The notes under the pieces: generated by a model
Database searches by the model: none
Told to the model about the DNA's origin: nothing
What the model saw: only the letters and a program-made list of their open reading frames with translations
Assembly (NCBI GenBank): GCA_023414155.1
Contig: JAEZOG010000177.1
Location: 1-16,687, forward strand
DNA: 16,687 bases
Direction: 5' to 3'
DNA from: Cyanobacteria bacterium OH_CFB_184
GTDB taxonomy: Bacteria; Cyanobacteriota; Vampirovibrionia; Gastranaerophilales; Gastranaerophilaceae
Part shown: in pieces, positions 14,976 through 16,687 of the stretch
Numbering within the stretch: the first letter of the stretch is position 1
Layout of the letters: each line of letters begins with the position of its first letter
Program-made: the position numbers and the translations under genes

Positions 14976-15456
14976 GAAATTTAAACTTCCTAAAAATATA
15001 AAGTTAATAGTGAGCGACTTTGACGGTGTATTTACTGATGGAAGCATTTACATTTCTGAAACTATGGAAACCACTAAAAAAATTAACTTTAAAGACATTA
15101 TGGGAGTTTCTCAAGCGATTAAAAACGGTTTTGATATCGTTTTGATTTCTGGTGAAAAATCTAAAGCAATCGATTTTTTAACCAATAAATTCGACAGAGT
15201 AGAAGCGCACCAAGGAATAAGAGATAAAGCCAAAGTTTTAAAAGAAGTTATAAAAGAAAGAGAACTATCTGCTCAAGAAGTCATATACATCGGTGATGAC
15301 GTTAATGATATTGACTGCTTAAATTATGTTGGAACACCGATAACCGTTCCAAATGCAAATTTAAAAGTGCAAAAGTTAAAAAACATAAAAATAACTAAAA
15401 GCCCTGGGGGCGACGGCGCTTTTAGAGAAGTTGTAGACGCTTTATTGCAAAGATAG
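14968..15456 (+). CDS. KdsC/YrbI-family HAD phosphatase
   Basis: This 162-residue HAD phosphatase belongs to the subclass IIIA group that includes Kdo-8-phosphate phosphatase and sialic/KDN-9-phosphate phosphatases. The nucleophile and acid are D17 and D19 in SDFDGVFTDG, S61 is in LISGEKS, and GDDVNDIDCL supplies D110-D111. The C-terminal GGDGAFREVVD loop is typical of the tetrameric KdsC type. The start is GTG at 14968, inside the end of neuB, with a distant AAGG; coupling is likely. Next to a NeuB-type synthase it most plausibly removes the phosphate from the synthase product, but a plain KdsC role in Kdo synthesis is also possible. Confidence 0.86.
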   Translation: MFKKFKLPKNIKLIVSDFDGVFTDGSIYISETMETTKKINFKDIMGVSQAIKNGFDIVLISGEKSKAIDFLTNKFDRVEAHQGIRDKAKVLKEVIKERELSAQEVIYIGDDVNDIDCLNYVGTPITVPNANLKVQKLKNIKITKSPGGDGAFREVVDALLQR

Positions 15457-15461
15457 ACTCT

Positions 15462-16687
15462 ATGAAAAATTTTTTTAAAAAAATTATAAAGTCCATAAAA
15501 AAGTTTGATAAATATACTACTGACTACAAAAGGAAAACAAACGTAGTTGAGCTGCCCTCTATTGCTTATGTAAACTGGGGCATTCAGCTGGCTAACTTAA
15601 ACCTTTACGATGAAGCTATAGAAAAATTTGAAACTTCTATAAATATGGCGCATCAAACTCCTGGAGCGTATTTAAATTTAGGTATTGTATACGCAAAAAA
15701 AGGTGAGTTTGGGCAGGCTATAACTAACTTTAGAAAAGTTGCAAAGCTAGATCCTGATAACGCAAGAGCATACTCTCTATGGGGAACTGCACTGATTGAA
15801 CTTGGAGATATGGAGTCTGCTGAATTCTTCTTCAAAAAATCACAAACGATTGATCCTAGAAACCCAGAAACATATATAAATTACGGGATTGCGCTTGCAA
15901 GGCAAGATAGAAAAGAAAAAGCAATCGAACAATTCAAAACGGCATTGCTCTACAACCCTGAAAATACCCAAGCTATGTTTTTAATAGGTGTTTTATTTTT
16001 TGAAATGGAAAAAATCGATGATGCACTAAGAAGCTTTGACGCGGTGATTTCATTGCATCCAGAAAACGCTGATGCATACTATTATAAGGGTCTGTGCTTG
16101 TATAAACTAAATCATTTTGAAGATGCAATAAAAAATTCAATTGAATCGTTTAAGTTTAACCCGACAAAAATAGAAAATTTACTCTTGATAGCAGAATCTT
16201 ATATGATGTTAGAGAAAGAAATCGAGAGCTTCGTCTACTATAATAAAGCTCTTGAACATGGTCTTTGTAATGCTCAGTTTTACGCTTCTTGGGCAATAGC
16301 TCTGCAGAAATTTAATAAGCTGGAAGAAGCAAAAGAAAAATTCCTGACTTCTCTTCAACTAAACTCGCAAAACCCATATGTGCTATTAAATTTAGGAGTC
16401 AACTACCTAAAACAGAATAATTTCCAAGAAGCCCTTAAACTTTTTAATAAAGTGTTAGAAATGAAGCCTGAAGATACTGATGCGTACGCTAATATTGCAA
16501 CTGTATATTATAATCAACACGAATATAAGCTAGCTATTGAATATTATTTAAAAGCTCTAAAAACATCAAAAAAAGTAACGCACTTATACTTTTACATTGC
16601 AAATAGTTTTTATCACTTAAATGAAAACAAAAAAAGCATAGAATATTATCAAAAAACAATCGAATATCATCCCGATCATATAGAAGC
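15462..16687 (+). CDS. TPR-repeat protein, truncated at the right edge
   Basis: An open frame starts at the ATG at 15462, five bases after the phosphatase stop, and runs without a stop to the window end (408 codons seen). After a basic N-terminus (MKNFFKKIIKSIKKFDKY) come at least 11 consecutive 34-residue tetratricopeptide repeats, from about residue 32. Typical ones read AYLNLGIVYAKKGEFGQAI and VLLNLGVNYLKQNNFQEAL, each closing near a DPDN/KPED turn. TPR arrays bind partner proteins. With sugar-acid genes upstream it could scaffold an envelope pathway, or could precede a catalytic domain (such as an O-linked GlcNAc transferase-type domain) beyond the edge; neither can be seen. There is no clear ribosome site, so coupling to the gene before it is likely. 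Confidence 0.88.
   Translation, partial: MKNFFKKIIKSIKKFDKYTTDYKRKTNVVELPSIAYVNWGIQLANLNLYDEAIEKFETSINMAHQTPGAYLNLGIVYAKKGEFGQAITNFRKVAKLDPDNARAYSLWGTALIELGDMESAEFFFKKSQTIDPRNPETYINYGIALARQDRKEKAIEQFKTALLYNPENTQAMFLIGVLFFEMEKIDDALRSFDAVISLHPENADAYYYKGLCLYKLNHFEDAIKNSIESFKFNPTKIENLLLIAESYMMLEKEIESFVYYNKALEHGLCNAQFYASWAIALQKFNKLEEAKEKFLTSLQLNSQNPYVLLNLGVNYLKQNNFQEALKLFNKVLEMKPEDTDAYANIATVYYNQHEYKLAIEYYLKALKTSKKVTHLYFYIANSFYHLNENKKSIEYYQKTIEYHPDHIE

Noticed and set aside
1..16687. Recoded TGA codons, since no gene here ends in TGA
   Set aside because: All genes read through correctly with the standard bacterial code and have no in-frame TGA; with about 14 stops in an AT-rich genome the absence of TGA can be chance.

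Overview
This is an AT-rich bacterial window of ordinary, densely packed chromosomal genes. There is no rRNA, tRNA, CRISPR array, transposase or prophage gene that I can see. Stop codons are TAA or TAG throughout, and the standard bacterial code gives intact proteins. KdsC-like, ArnT-like and FliO-like proteins point to a cell with an outer envelope, complex surface glycans and perhaps flagella. RNase HIII, a split glycine decarboxylase, a DapL-type aminotransferase and an orphan cyanobacterial-style OmpR regulator, all at low G+C, fit the non-photosynthetic relatives of cyanobacteria (Gastranaerophilales/'Melainabacteria'). That placement is an inference, not a proof.

Left part (1-6735): the 3' end of an unrecognised gene with a charged tail converges on an MBL-fold hydrolase across a bidirectional terminator. 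Divergently from the hydrolase comes rnhC (RNase HIII). It is followed by a glycine-cleavage operon, gcvT-gcvH-gcvPA, with its own promoter and a terminator hairpin that wraps its last stop codon. The partner subunit gcvPB is not in the window. A membrane glycosyltransferase of the ArnT/PMT type follows.

Middle (6737-12718), all on the minus strand: a probable operon runs from a CgeB-like glycosyltransferase through an unannotated 57-residue ORF. It then continues to a DapL-type aminotransferase, an orphan response regulator and uvrA, although the aminotransferase may also have its own promoter. UvrA converges tail to tail with the ArnT-like gene, with one base between the stops.

Right part (12804-16687): rpsP (ribosomal protein S16 with a long Ala/Glu tail) stands alone on the minus strand with a strong terminator. 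Divergently from it runs a compact plus-strand operon: a FliO-like flagellar export protein, a NeuB-family sugar-acid synthase that lacks the usual SAF domain, a KdsC-like HAD phosphatase, and a TPR protein with at least 11 repeats that runs off the window. Synthase plus phosphatase suggests a nonulosonic acid or Kdo-like sugar. Its co-transcription with a FliO-like gene raises the possibility of flagellar or surface glycosylation.
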